DNA of 64,000 bases, taken from Clostridium senegalense JC122. GTDB taxonomy: Bacteria > Bacillota > Clostridia > Clostridiales > Clostridiaceae. The stretch spans positions 284,423 through 348,422 of the forward strand of contig NZ_HE611053.1 of the NCBI RefSeq assembly GCF_000285575.1, given 5' to 3'. The notes beneath the pieces are model-generated. The model had not been told where the DNA came from and made no database searches. It saw only the letters and a list, made by a program, of their open reading frames with translations. This document shows, in pieces, positions 17,700 to 27,501 of this stretch. Every line of letters starts with the position of its first letter. Position 1 is the first letter of the stretch. The translations under genes were made by a program, and so were the position numbers.

Positions 17700-19481
17700 T
17701 TATAGATAATTCATAAGTGCAATTAAATACATAGTGTATGATATTGGAGAGTTTTTAACAGTACTTGAGAAATATTTAAGCTGATTATATGTAATATCTT
17801 TTAAAATTTTATCCTTAGTTATTTTGCTTAATTTGACTAAGACGTAGGCTGCTACAGAATTACCGGATGGAATTGCTCCATCATAAATTTCCTTTGGCCT
17901 TGCAATAAGTTTTTCACTATCTTTACCATATAGGAAAAATCCAGAACTGTTTTCGTCCCAAAACTTATCAATCATTTCACTATTTAATGATATTGCTTTT
18001 TCTAAATATTCCTTCTCATTAGTTCCTTCATAAAGCTCTATAAATGACCATATTAAAAATGCATAGTCTTCTAAATAAGAAAAATAAGCTACATCACCAT
18101 CCTTATATCTAGCTAAAAGCCTATTATCTTTATTTACTAGATTATTTTCTATAAAAGCTATAGCATCTTTACAAACTTTTAAATACTTTTCATCTTTTAA
18201 TATAGAATAAGCTTTAGCGAAGGCTGTAATCATAAGAGCATTCCATGAAGTAAGTATTTTTTCATCCTTATGTAAAGTAGTTCTTTCAAGTCTATAATTG
18301 AAAACCTTTTTCCTTAAATCATTTATTTTTTCATCATCATTTTCAAAGGAATTATTTTTAAGTAGATTTGCAATACTTTTTCCTTCAAAATTTCCTGAAG
18401 TAGTTATATCAAAGTAATTATTAAAATACTTTCCATCATCTTCTCCTAACACTTCACAAATTTCAAGAGGATTAAAAACATAAAATTTACCTTCATCACC
18501 TTCACTATCTGCATCCTGTGCACAGTAAAAACCACCTTCATCACTTGTAAGTTCTCTTAAAACATAATCCATAGTTTTTATAGCCACATTTTTATAAAAT
18601 TCTTTCTTTGTTATACTATAAGTTTCTAAATATGCCATAGTTAATAATGCATTATCATAAAGCATTTTTTCAAAATGTGGAACAAGCCATTTATCATCAG
18701 TAGAATATCTAGAAAAGCCATATCCAATATGATCGAAAATCCCACCTCTATACATTTGGTTTAAAGTTTTTTCAACCATTTCTAAAGCTTTTGGTTCATT
18801 TTCTAACTTATAATATTTTAGTAAGAACATGAGTTTATGAGGTGTAGGAAATTTAGGGGCTTTATCAAATCCACCATTTACAACATCAAAAAATTCTAAG
18901 CACCATAAATAGCCACCTTCAATAATATCTTTTCCTATTTCATCATCTGTAGTTGTTGGCTGAAATGCATTTTCAAGCTGATTGATGACCTCTTCACTTG
19001 CATCTATAATACGCTCTTTGTCACTTTTCCATTGGTCACTTATACTACTTAGAATATCCATAAAACCTGGAACATTATATTTTGCATGTTTAGGAAAGTA
19101 AGTACCAGCGTAAAAAGGCTTTTGATCTGGAGTAATAAATAGATTAAGAGGCCAACCACCACCGCCAGTAAATGCCTGACAAACTGTCATATAAATACTA
19201 TCAACATCAGGTCGCTCTTCCCTATCAACTTTTATAGATATAAAATTATCATTAAGAATTTTTGCTACTTCGTCATCTTCAAAACACTCATGAGCCATAA
19301 CATGACACCAATGACAAGTAGAATAACCAATACTTAAAAATATAGGTTTATTCTCATCTTTAGCTTTTTCAAAAGCTTCATCACACCATGAATACCAATT
19401 AACAGGATTATAGGCGTGTTGAAGAAGATAAGGGGATTTTTCATTTATTAAATTATTAGGTACTTTCTGATTTGTTACCAT
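17700..19481 (-). CDS. YyaL-like DUF255/thioredoxin-domain protein
   Basis: 593 residues. The N-terminal ~160 form a thioredoxin-like DUF255 domain, with [20 protein letters not shown], the [10 protein letters not shown] redox-type motif, and a [21 protein letters not shown] strand. The rest is an (alpha/alpha)6 barrel resembling AGE/glycoside hydrolase folds ([30 protein letters not shown]). It is homologous to B. subtilis YyaL and human SPATA20; the biochemical role is unknown. Many relatives run to ~670 residues. This one stops ~80 short, immediately at a terminator. A decayed copy of its 5' end lies at 36652-36790. Confidence 0.85.
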   Translation of the reverse strand: MVTNQKVPNNLINEKSPYLLQHAYNPVNWYSWCDEAFEKAKDENKPIFLSIGYSTCHWCHVMAHECFEDDEVAKILNDNFISIKVDREERPDVDSIYMTVCQAFTGGGGWPLNLFITPDQKPFYAGTYFPKHAKYNVPGFMDILSSISDQWKSDKERIIDASEEVINQLENAFQPTTTDDEIGKDIIEGGYLWCLEFFDVVNGGFDKAPKFPTPHKLMFLLKYYKLENEPKALEMVEKTLNQMYRGGIFDHIGYGFSRYSTDDKWLVPHFEKMLYDNALLTMAYLETYSITKKEFYKNVAIKTMDYVLRELTSDEGGFYCAQDADSEGDEGKFYVFNPLEICEVLGEDDGKYFNNYFDITTSGNFEGKSIANLLKNNSFENDDEKINDLRKKVFNYRLERTTLHKDEKILTSWNALMITAFAKAYSILKDEKYLKVCKDAIAFIENNLVNKDNRLLARYKDGDVAYFSYLEDYAFLIWSFIELYEGTNEKEYLEKAISLNSEMIDKFWDENSSGFFLYGKDSEKLIARPKEIYDGAIPSGNSVAAYVLVKLSKITKDKILKDITYNQLKYFSSTVKNSPISYTMYLIALMNYL

Positions 19482-19561
19482 AATATCATCTCCAATAACT
19501 ATAAATTCATTTTCTATTTGCTATTACACTAATAATATACCCTTAGATCCTTAAAATATTA

Positions 19562-19591
19562 AAAAGCCTATCTATATTTTGATAGGCTTTT
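19562..19591. terminator. Hairpin upstream of the DUF255 gene
   Basis: AAAAGCCTATC (19562-19572) pairs with GATAGGCTTTT (19581-19591). It is a classical bidirectional terminator shape, but no leftward gene ends nearby, so its transcript is unknown. The rest of the 19482-19876 gap shows no gene. Confidence 0.5.
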
Positions 19592-19876
19592 AAGTAGTTA
19601 GTTATTAGCTTTTCTGTATTAATATCTATTTCTATAAACATATTGTTATGATTTAAATTACATTACTCTTATATTTTTTGTAAGTATTCTTCTTTTGTAA
19701 TCTTATACTTGTCAGTTCTAATATAAATTCATCCCTACTCTTTTATGAATTGCTTTAAATATGATTTATATAAATACACATTCTTTTAATGATTAAACAT
19801 TAATTTTATTGAATACATATTTTTTATTATTATGACCATACTATTAATGAAATTTTATATTTAGGAGGTATTACTC

Positions 19877-20050
19877 ATGGCAAAAGCTAAACAATATGTT
19901 GATCAAAGTATGACAAATGTGCAAAATACAGTTTCATCATTAGAAAAAGCACTTACTTCAGCAGAAAAAGCAGAAAATAAGACTAAAATTCAATCAGCAA
20001 TAGATTCACTTAATTCTGCATGTCAACAATTATCTAACTTTCAAGATTAA
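19877..20050 (+). CDS. Small helical protein, 57 residues
   Basis: ATG 19877 follows an excellent AGGAGG. The frame gives 57 residues, MAKAKQYVDQSMTNVQNTV..., with a heptad-like helical pattern (SSLEKALTSAEKAENKTKIQ) and one Cys near the C-terminus. It ends at TAA 20050 with a terminator 40 nt on. It is too short to be placed firmly. The composition and length recall small DUF1657-type proteins of spore-formers, but not acid-soluble spore proteins, whose motifs are absent. It is on the plus strand alone. Confidence 0.75.
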   Translation: MAKAKQYVDQSMTNVQNTVSSLEKALTSAEKAENKTKIQSAIDSLNSACQQLSNFQD

Positions 20051-20054
20051 TACT

Positions 20055-20390
20055 AAAAAAGGGGCTGTCGCAAAATAATTAAAATAATTAGGAGCGACGC
20101 TCCTTTTTTGTTTAATTTTTATATACCTTCATTTCACCATTATGATTTATTTAGGTACATTTTGTTTACATGAGTAATCGCTGCAATTTTAACATTCATA
20201 CATTATTATTTAACATTATAACCTAAGAACATAATCATCTTTTGGTATTAAACCCTCTAAATTTAATAGTAAAACCACTTCATATACATTATTAAATTTT
20301 TTCTTGTAATTAATCATATATTAAGTAAATTACATATACAAAACAAGCTATTGCTCCTCTAACCTTAAGTTAGTTTTGCAACAGCTCATT
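20055..20390. mobile_element. MITE-like element or IS remnant with ~14-bp terminal inverted repeats
   Basis: Left end GGGCTGTCGCAAAA (20062-20075) and right end TTTTGCAACAGCTC (20374-20387) are inverted repeats with 12 of 14 positions equal, each extended outward by A- or T-runs. The inner flanks are also related (TTAGGAGC near the left, its complement GCTCCTCTAA near the right). The ~300 bp inside has no open frame. GGGCTGTNGCAAAA-like ends occur on IS1182-type elements; the assignment is a guess. No other copy is evident in the window. Confidence 0.4.
20090..20109 (+). terminator. Terminator after the 57-residue gene
   Basis: AGGAGC-GAC-GCTCCT (20090-20104) is followed by TTTTTG. It lies inside the left end of the putative MITE, so the element may supply the terminator. 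Confidence 0.7.
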
Positions 20391-20459
20391 TTTCTACAAT
20401 GATTATGTTATCTTTTTTACAAAAGATTTATTAATCCTGTACTTTTTTTAACTCTAATA

Positions 20460-21674
20460 TTATTGATCAAATCTATCTACTTTAAATAAGTTTATATCTT
20501 TATCTACTTCTCCATAATATAATTTACTTAACATCATTCCACCTAACATAGCAAATAATATACCATTTGCTCCATAACCTAAGCAATACCATAACTTAGA
20601 ATTAGTCGGATCTTTTCCTATAAAACCTAAATTATCTTGAGTGGATGCAAATGCTCCACAATATTTATATTCTATTTCTATATTTAAATTTGGAAATAAA
20701 CTTTTTAACCTTTGTTCTAACTTTTCATAACTTTTATTACATAGTTCTTTATTATATATATCTGGTATAAAGTTTATATCCTCACCACCAATTATTAGCC
20801 TGTTGTCTTTAGTTGTTCTAAAGTAATTATAAGGATCTTTATTATCTCTAATAATAACATTTTTATAAATATTCTCAATATTATCTATTGGTTTAGTTGC
20901 AAGATTAAATGTAGTAGTTTTAGTTCCAAAGGCTCTTTTAGTAAAAATTCCTGTATTGTATCCTGTAGCTGCAATAATAATTTTACCTTTAACTTTATAA
21001 CCATATACAGTTTCTACAGTAACATCATTTTCTGAATATTGAACATCTAAAACTTCTGTATTTTCGTATGCTCTTAATCCCTGCTTACAACTTACCTCAA
21101 TTAGATGTTGAGTAAATTTATAAGGATCCAATACAGCCCCTCCATTTTTACCTATTACACCGCCTTTTACATCAAATAAAAATGGATTATTATCTTCATC
21201 AATAAATTCTACAGGTAATCCTGCTTCTTTTCTTATATAATACTCTTCTTTCATTTCCTTATTTTCTAGTTTCTTATCTGTATATAAAAAACTGTCTACT
21301 CTTTTAAAATCACATTTATTACCATGTTCATTTATAAACTCTTCAATTTCATCTAATGCTTTTATTCCAAGTTCATATGATTTTATTACATTTTCTATAC
21401 TTGTATATGACTTTAGCTCCATAGCATTATCATCAAGTTCATATTGAAGCAATGATGTTGTTATACTAGTACTACCATGACCTATTCTTGATTTTTCTAA
21501 AATAACGCAATTAATATTATTTTTACTAAAGTAGTGTCCTAAAATTGTCCCAGTAACTCCGCCTCCTACTATTATTACTTCTGTATCTATATCTTCTGTT
21601 AAATATTCATATTGTTTTATAGTTTTATTAATTCTTGTAAATATACAATTACCTTGTACATATTGTGTATTCAT
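20460..21674 (-). CDS. FAD-dependent oxidoreductase, DAO family
   Basis: 404 residues of the glycine/D-amino-acid oxidase fold. The dinucleotide-binding motif VIIVGGGVTGTILGHYF is at ~34-50, and the GHGSTSITTSLLQYELD segment that cradles FAD follows. The C-terminal GYGANGILFAMLGG binds the flavin. Related bacterial enzymes carry a C-terminal Rieske domain; it is missing here and the protein ends at a natural length for the DAO domain. The amine substrate is unknown. Gene 21756-22343 lies 81 nt upstream and may be in the same unit. Confidence 0.85.
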   Translation of the reverse strand: MNTQYVQGNCIFTRINKTIKQYEYLTEDIDTEVIIVGGGVTGTILGHYFSKNNINCVILEKSRIGHGSTSITTSLLQYELDDNAMELKSYTSIENVIKSYELGIKALDEIEEFINEHGNKCDFKRVDSFLYTDKKLENKEMKEEYYIRKEAGLPVEFIDEDNNPFLFDVKGGVIGKNGGAVLDPYKFTQHLIEVSCKQGLRAYENTEVLDVQYSENDVTVETVYGYKVKGKIIIAATGYNTGIFTKRAFGTKTTTFNLATKPIDNIENIYKNVIIRDNKDPYNYFRTTKDNRLIIGGEDINFIPDIYNKELCNKSYEKLEQRLKSLFPNLNIEIEYKYCGAFASTQDNLGFIGKDPTNSKLWYCLGYGANGILFAMLGGMMLSKLYYGEVDKDINLFKVDRFDQ

Positions 21675-21755
21675 ATTAAAACACCTATCCTTATGTATAA
21701 TTTCAATATTAAAAATATATTTATTATGCTTTTGTAATTAATCTTCTAGAATTTC

Positions 21756-22343
21756 TTAAGTATTTCTATTTTTTTCAGGGACACCTAATAATTCATATAA
21801 ATCATTAAAAAATTTAATACTTTTTTCAGAATCAATATTCTCTTTTACTGGAACCTCTAAGTAAGGTATATTAATTTTATTCTCTTTTAACATATCATCT
21901 AACACTGCCGTCATTACTCCATAAGTCCCTTCTACTTGATCACCATTTAAATCTGGCATCATAGACTCTGTATTATATTTGTTTACTTTATGTTTACCCC
22001 AATATATACTACAAGTTGGACTTCCTTGTATTCCGATATAGCATAGAGGGGTATTATTATTGTTTCTAAGTTCGCATACCATATCCACATAAGATTGAAG
22101 CTCTTTTCTACAATGTTTTTTAAAAAATATATTGTCATATTGTTCTCTTCCTTGTGGATTTCTCAAGTAACCCATTGCTGTAAACTCTGGGCAAGGTAAT
22201 TGAATAATACTAATGTGTTTATCCAAAAAATAATCTATTATTCTTTGAGAAAAAATAAAGTTTTTGCCTAATAAATGAACTCTAGTAGCTGGGTTCAATA
22301 AACAGTGTGAAACTATTATGAAATAACGCTTTCTTTTAGACAT
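21756..22343 (-). CDS. TudS-related putative desulfidase
   Basis: 195 residues. Three conserved cysteines are seen in HCLLNP (Cys14), LPCPE (Cys51) and GSPTCSIYW (Cys111). This is the pattern of the DUF523/TudS group, where three Cys hold a [4Fe-4S] cluster whose free iron binds the sulfur of a thiolated substrate. The sequence fits the clostridial CD3072-type branch, whose substrate has not been shown. It is upstream of the FAD oxidoreductase on the same strand. Confidence 0.75.
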   Translation of the reverse strand: MSKRKRYFIIVSHCLLNPATRVHLLGKNFIFSQRIIDYFLDKHISIIQLPCPEFTAMGYLRNPQGREQYDNIFFKKHCRKELQSYVDMVCELRNNNNTPLCYIGIQGSPTCSIYWGKHKVNKYNTESMMPDLNGDQVEGTYGVMTAVLDDMLKENKINIPYLEVPVKENIDSEKSIKFFNDLYELLGVPEKNRNT

Positions 22344-22526
22344 ATTATTATCCCTTCTTAATTAATTATATTTTTAGATTTATTTTTTCCTAAAGCATAT
22401 GGTTATATTCTTAAAACACTAAAATATAAGCTTACCTTTTATTGTAAAATTGTATAAATCCATAATGAAATAGACTAACTATTTTGTGTATTGAAATTTT
22501 AAAATGAATAGTTTTAAACAATAAAA

Positions 22527-22559
22527 AACTAGCCTACTGTTAAATACAATAAGCTAGTT
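22527..22559 (-). terminator. Terminator of the sugar acetyltransferase gene
   Basis: AACTAGC (22527-22533) pairs with GCTAGTT (22553-22559), and minus-strand reading continues into TTTTATTG. It lies 150 nt past the stop at 22708. Confidence 0.55.
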
Positions 22560-22626
22560 ATATAGAAAAATAAGTTCCAATTTAAATTTATTCAATAACT
22601 TTAAAATTTTCTTATAAAAGATACAA

Positions 22627-22668
22627 TGTTGAATTATAGGTAGTTTGAAGCATATTTCACTATTTTAG
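22627..22668. repeat. 42-bp dispersed intergenic repeat, copy 1
   Basis: It starts TGTTGAATT and ends AGCATATTTCACTATTTTAG, and aligns without gaps to 63855-63896; the last 20 bases differ at one position. It is probably a remnant of a mobile element or another repeated intergenic sequence. Confidence 0.4.
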
Positions 22669-22707
22669 AATTCTTATGAATATTACAGTATACTACTTCC
22701 TACATAT

Positions 22708-23307
22708 TTAGAAATTTTCTTGCTCATATGATAGGTTAATTATGTCTTCTTCTGTAATTTCTCGCAATACTTTGCAAGGATTACCTACTGCAATCACACC
22801 TTCTGGAATATCTTTATTTACCACACTTCCTGCCCCAATAATGCTACCTTTTCCAATAGTAACTCCACCACATACAGTTGCATTAGCACCAATCCACACA
22901 TCGTCTTGTATTGTAATAGGTTTTGAAGTTCCGATTCCTTCTGCTCTTTGTCTTGAAAGTATAGCATGACCAGAACAGGCTAAACAAACTCCAGGAGCTA
23001 TAAATGCATTAGCACCAATGTGAACCGGAGATGTATCTAATATCACACAATTATAATTAATTACAGCAAGTCCATGGGTATGTATATTGAACCCATAATC
23101 ACAACGAAATGATGGCTCGATAAACGTTAATGGATGACAGGTTCCTAGTAATTCTTTTAAAATACTACTTCTCTTTTCACCTTCAGATGGTGCCGTTTGA
23201 TTATATCTCCAACATAATTCTTTTGCCTTTTGTTGTAATTGCGATGGCATATCTTTATGATTTGAAAAATATCCTTTATTTTGTCTCATAATTTGTGTAA
23301 AATCCAT
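22708..23307 (-). CDS. Sugar O-acetyltransferase (maltose/galactoside type)
   Basis: 199 residues from ATG 23307, preferred over a TTG at 23325 because AAAGGA falls inside that extension. A mac domain (1-60) is followed by a left-handed beta-helix with hexapeptide repeats (VHIGANAFIAPGVCLACSG, IGANATVCGGVTIGKGSIIG). It transfers acetyl from acetyl-CoA to sugars or related acceptors. Compared with Maa/LacA, the N-terminal half is full length. It stands alone between the TudS-like gene and the HNH nuclease gene. Confidence 0.88.
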   Translation of the reverse strand: MDFTQIMRQNKGYFSNHKDMPSQLQQKAKELCWRYNQTAPSEGEKRSSILKELLGTCHPLTFIEPSFRCDYGFNIHTHGLAVINYNCVILDTSPVHIGANAFIAPGVCLACSGHAILSRQRAEGIGTSKPITIQDDVWIGANATVCGGVTIGKGSIIGAGSVVNKDIPEGVIAVGNPCKVLREITEEDIINLSYEQENF

Positions 23308-23377
23308 TAATCTTATTCCTTTCAAATTTATATTTATTTAAAGATTGTATTAATAATCATTGCAGTTAGAAAATATT

Positions 23378-24070
23378 TTAATCTACTTGTTGGATTATTT
23401 TATATTTCCTATAATTTTTAATGTTTTTTAATTTTATTATTGATTTTAATTCTTCAATTTCAAATATAGGTATTCTACTATGAATTATAGTATGACAATT
23501 AGAACATACTGGAATCAAATCATTTATTGGATTAACTACATAATTTTCTTTAATCTGATGTAATGCTTTTTTATGATGTACTTCTATAATTTCTTTACCT
23601 ATTGAACCATAGAATTTCTCAAAATCAAATTCACAAACATAACATCTATATCCATAATGCTCTAAACACTTTTTTCTGGCCTTTAAGCTTCTTTCATATT
23701 TGTTTACTCTTATAGATATCATCTTACCTTCACTAAAATTATTATCTTGCATATTACTACATTCTTCATCCATAATAATTTCTTTATTACTTCTTTCTAC
23801 TACATCTTTTCCACTATACATCTCTTTAATTGTAAAATATGCATGATTATTTTGCTTAGGTAAACTTACTGCTTTAGGTAAATCTAGATTTTCACCTACT
23901 ATATAAAATTTGTACTCTCCATCATGTGAAAACTTAAATGAATTACTCCTATCATTAATATATCCACATAACCTCTTCTTAGTTTCACAATCGAGATTAA
24001 TATCATTGATTTCATTAATGTTATGTGGATTTAAGTTAATAATTTTTTTAAGCGAAAATAACTTTTTCAT
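23378..24070 (-). CDS. HNH endonuclease, partner of EVE protein
   Basis: 230 residues. The N-terminal ~125 have no family I recognise. A McrA-like HNH domain (~130-215) has zinc pairs CYVC and CSNC, the catalytic EVHHKK and the NPINDLIPVCSNCHTIIH helix, as in DNA-cutting modification-dependent nucleases. The start ATG overlaps the stop of the EVE-domain gene (ATGA), so the two are translationally coupled. EVE and HNH are often fused in one protein in other bacteria, which supports a joint role: EVE reads a modified base and HNH cuts. Confidence 0.8.
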   Translation of the reverse strand: MKKLFSLKKIINLNPHNINEINDINLDCETKKRLCGYINDRSNSFKFSHDGEYKFYIVGENLDLPKAVSLPKQNNHAYFTIKEMYSGKDVVERSNKEIIMDEECSNMQDNNFSEGKMISIRVNKYERSLKARKKCLEHYGYRCYVCEFDFEKFYGSIGKEIIEVHHKKALHQIKENYVVNPINDLIPVCSNCHTIIHSRIPIFEIEELKSIIKLKNIKNYRKYKIIQQVD

Positions 24071-24653
24071 CCATCCATTTTTTCTCTAAAGGTATAATAT
24101 AATGCTTTCTTATATGGATAATTTTTATTAATATTAGGATGAGCATGTATCCTATACTTATATATTAAGTCAATTGTTCCTGACGCTGGTATTGATATTA
24201 CTTCTCTTTTACAGCTTCTTATTTTTACTTTCTTCTCAAAATTTTCATAACACTCTTTGAAACTTTCATCAATATATCTACTTAACTTTTCATTAATTCT
24301 AATAGCACATTGTGGTGCCGATTTTAATCCATTTTGGATTAACATATTTAACTGTAATTTTTCTGTATCAACATTTTGTAATAATCTTAACCTACAATAT
24401 TGTTCTTTTTTAAATTTTATATATTTTTCTTTATCTACCCAAAATTCTCTATCATCAACTGTATCTTCAAATTTCATATTTATCTTATCTACAATCGTTT
24501 TAAATATAACTTTTTTAATGGTCTTGTACAATAAATATATACTATATCTCCAATTTTGAATTTTACCTTTTGTCTCCAATCAACATATCCCAATTTTTTA
24601 AATGCCTCATAAGTTTTAAATATGTTTGAATTAGATGTTATTATCCAGTTCAT
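24067..24653 (-). pseudogene. EVE (PUA-like) domain protein, frameshifted
   Basis: The true start is ATG 24653 behind AAAGGAG (33 nt after the SRA-DUF3883 gene). It reads MNWIITSNSNIFKTYEAF... to YIYCTRPLKK and then hits a stop. Adding one base to the T6 run 24511-24516 continues as VIFKTIVDKINMKFED..., giving 195 residues. Residues ~1-120 form an EVE domain (GDIVYIYCTRP, GLKSAPQCAIRI), a fold that binds modified cytosine in DNA. A ~65-residue tail is of unknown function. It is coupled to the HNH gene by an ATGA overlap. Whether the break is real decides if this module is active. Confidence 0.8.
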
Positions 24654-24686
24654 TGCTTTTCTCCTTTAAATAATAATTTAATCAAG

Positions 24687-25931
24687 CTACTTTCTATGCG
24701 CAATATATACATCTGTTTTTAACTCATAATTTTCCTCTAAATTCCCTTCTTGAAAATAAAAATTTGCTGTTTTATTTTCAAAATCAAGATTATATACTCG
24801 GGCAATAACATATATACCTTTATTAGCTAAAATTTTTGATTTTTCCACTTCATTAAATGTTATTTCAAATGCCGTATCCTCTCCTAATGTAGTCTTTACT
24901 TCTATATATTTATCAACTAAATTGCCATCGTTAACATCATAAGATTTAATATCATATCCAAGACCATCACCAATTACACGTGATGACCATTGAATATCAG
25001 ATGCTTTTTTTACAAGTTCTTTATATTTACTATTCTTAAGCCTTACTTGTTCAAATTTAAATATTATATTTTCTCCAACAAAACCTATAATTTGCTTGTT
25101 TTTGTACTCATCAACATACTGTTCTATTTCTTTAGAATCAATCCCTGTATAAACCTCATTTGTAAATTTTTCCTTATTATATATATCTGGTGACTTATAT
25201 ATAGCCTTAAAATCTATATCTTTTAATAAATTCTCTATATCATATTCTTTATTTTTCTCTTTAGACTTTAACATAAATTTATTAAATGCAATAGAATAAT
25301 AACATTTATTATTAATCCAGTTTTTCCATTCTAATGGCGCAAATTCACTAATCAATCCCAAATTATTTTCTAAATCATATAACCATTTTCGTGAAATATT
25401 TTTTTCATTTAATATTGTGAATATAGCTCTATAATTTTTAATATAACCGTCTTTACTTTTAATGGTTACTACTTCTAAACACTTCTCAATATTCTTATTA
25501 TAACTTCCTGGCACTGCTAAACCTTTGAAAATAACATCTCTTTTCCTATGTTTTACAAAAATAAAGAAAGGTGGTATATTAATTTTTTCTCCTTTTTTTA
25601 GCATATCAAATATTCTTCTTAATATTTCATTACCTTTTTTAGGCGTATCCCATAATGATTTATTAGGTTTGTTTTGATCCCCATAATATATAAATTCATC
25701 AGTAGTTATATCAAAATCATCATTCCAATCACCATTATTTCCATTTGAATACAACACTACATATTTTAATTTTTTATCTTTAAGACTTCCCTTTTTTCTA
25801 AAACCACATGAATTCTCACATTTCATTAATTTACTCAAAACTTCATCAGACATATTTCCATTATTACCACCCATATATATATTATCTACTATTAAATCTG
25901 ATTCTTTTAAGTCTTTAAATTCTATAAACAT
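24687..25931 (-). CDS. SRA-like domain plus DUF3883 nuclease (type IV-like restriction)
   Basis: 414 residues. The N-terminal ~160 match the ScoMcrA-like SRA domain (YVVLYSNGNNGDWND, YYGDQNKPNKSLWDTPKKGN, PPFFIFVKHR), a reader of modified DNA such as phosphorothioate or methylated sites. The C-terminal ~130 are a DUF3883 PD-(D/E)XK-like nuclease with GYDIKSYD and a YIEVKTT catalytic strand. The expected activity is cleavage of DNA carrying a particular modification. It is the first gene of a unit with the EVE and HNH genes, isolated from the upstream methyltransferase by a strong hairpin. Confidence 0.75.
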   Translation of the reverse strand: MFIEFKDLKESDLIVDNIYMGGNNGNMSDEVLSKLMKCENSCGFRKKGSLKDKKLKYVVLYSNGNNGDWNDDFDITTDEFIYYGDQNKPNKSLWDTPKKGNEILRRIFDMLKKGEKINIPPFFIFVKHRKRDVIFKGLAVPGSYNKNIEKCLEVVTIKSKDGYIKNYRAIFTILNEKNISRKWLYDLENNLGLISEFAPLEWKNWINNKCYYSIAFNKFMLKSKEKNKEYDIENLLKDIDFKAIYKSPDIYNKEKFTNEVYTGIDSKEIEQYVDEYKNKQIIGFVGENIIFKFEQVRLKNSKYKELVKKASDIQWSSRVIGDGLGYDIKSYDVNDGNLVDKYIEVKTTLGEDTAFEITFNEVEKSKILANKGIYVIARVYNLDFENKTANFYFQEGNLEENYELKTDVYIAHRK

Positions 25932-26036
25932 AAATTATCCCATTATCCCCTTAATTTCAATATAATACAAATATATTTAATACTTATATTATATTACATA
26001 ATATTGTAACAATAAAGTTACACATTTCTTCACATG

Positions 26037-26087
26037 AAAAAGTAGAGTAAAAATTTAAATTACTTTTAAGCTCTTACTCTACTTTTT
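26037..26087. terminator. Terminator between methyltransferase unit and SRA-EVE-HNH unit
   Basis: AGTAGAGTAA (26041-26050) and TTACTCTACT (26074-26083) form a perfect stem extended by A/T tracts on both sides. It lies 34 nt past the methyltransferase stop and divides the restriction genes into two transcripts. Confidence 0.8.
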
Positions 26088-26120
26088 TACAACTATTAAT
26101 TATATATAATTCTATTAAAT

Positions 26121-27353
26121 TTAACTTTCTAACTTTATAATCTCATGTAGCTTTCTTCCCATATGTTCTATTAAGTTTACAACCAATGCGTTTCCCATAC
26201 AAAAATATCTAAAAGAATGCGTCATACCTGTATTAGTCCAATTATCAGGGAATCCATTTATTCTTTCACACTCCAATGGAGTTAATAATCTTAACTTTCC
26301 AGTTTCAATATCTGAAACTACATGAGTACTTCTATTTTTACTAGCTTCACTTGTTAACATAGTACGTGCTGGCCTATCAATAGGGTCAGGAAATGCTATT
26401 GCACCCTCTCTGAATACGTATTTATGTCCCTCTTTAGAGGTTCTTTCAATAGCCTTAGGGCCTTTCATATACGACCATTTTTCTAAATCATTTTCAGATA
26501 ATATGTATTTTTCATCTACTTCAATTTCTAATATATCTTTTAATGTAATTTGTTTTTCAGTTAAAAGATTACACGGTTTAGTTTCTACGGTATATATTAC
26601 TCCATTTTTACATATACCTGAATTTTTAAATTCAAATTTAAATTTATCAGATACCTCAACTATGTCTAAATTGTACTTTTCTTTTAAATCTATACTCTTA
26701 ATACTTTCTTCATTAAAAGTTTCTACATTAAATATAGAACTAAAAAATCCTGAATTTTGAATTTCTTCATATACATTTTTATTTTCTAATTTACTATAGT
26801 ATTTAGTTGTATTATGTACTGCAAAAATAAATGTGCGTCTTCTTCTTTGTTGAAAGCCATATTCAGCAGCATTTATTACTCTCCATTCAACAGAATATCC
26901 TAATTTAGCAAAACAACTTATAATAATTCCAAAATCTCTTCCTCGTTGTTTTGATGGTGATTTTAATAATCTATCAACATTTTCTAAAAGTACAAACGGT
27001 GGACGTTTAGCTTCCAAAATTCGTTCTATCTCCCACCAAAGTACACCTTTTTTCCCTTGAATTCCTTTAGCACCTGTACTTGCTACTGAATAATCCTGAC
27101 AAGGAAATCCTCCTACTAATAATGTATGCTCAGGAATATGTTCTGTAGGCACTTGTGATATATCTATATTACTAAATTCATCTATTCCTCCAGAGGTTTG
27201 AAAATGACTTTTATAACATTCAAAAGCATGTTGAACCTTTTTGCCAGGCTCCCATTGATTTGCCCAAGTTGTTTTCCAATCAGAAGAACTATTTTCAAAT
27301 CCAACTCTAAAACCACCAACCCCAGCAAATAATTCACAAATCGTATGTTTCAT
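26121..27353 (-). CDS. DNA (cytosine-5-)-methyltransferase
   Basis: 410 residues, a complete C5 methyltransferase that methylates cytosine in a short target using S-adenosylmethionine. Motif I is FAGVGGFRVGF near the start. Motif IV is GGFPCQDYS with the catalytic Cys, motif VI is ENVDR, and motif VIII is QRRRR. A target-recognition region lies at ~200-330, and motifs IX-X (RPARTMLTSEASK, GNALVVNLI) come at the end. With a Sau3AI-like nuclease in the same unit, the target is likely GATC. It has its own strong GAAGGAGG site and sits 148 nt below the EVE-nuclease gene. Confidence 0.92.
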   Translation of the reverse strand: MKHTICELFAGVGGFRVGFENSSSDWKTTWANQWEPGKKVQHAFECYKSHFQTSGGIDEFSNIDISQVPTEHIPEHTLLVGGFPCQDYSVASTGAKGIQGKKGVLWWEIERILEAKRPPFVLLENVDRLLKSPSKQRGRDFGIIISCFAKLGYSVEWRVINAAEYGFQQRRRRTFIFAVHNTTKYYSKLENKNVYEEIQNSGFFSSIFNVETFNEESIKSIDLKEKYNLDIVEVSDKFKFEFKNSGICKNGVIYTVETKPCNLLTEKQITLKDILEIEVDEKYILSENDLEKWSYMKGPKAIERTSKEGHKYVFREGAIAFPDPIDRPARTMLTSEASKNRSTHVVSDIETGKLRLLTPLECERINGFPDNWTNTGMTHSFRYFCMGNALVVNLIEHMGRKLHEIIKLES

Positions 27354-27501
27354 ACTTTAACCTCCTTCTCTAACTTTTTAAATTATACTATATTTCACAA
27401 GAAAATAAAAACTTTTACTATAATTTTTATCAAATCCACATTTTTACAACTTATATAATTACTATAAGTTGAGCATTTATTTAATTTAAAAATAAATTAC
27501 C

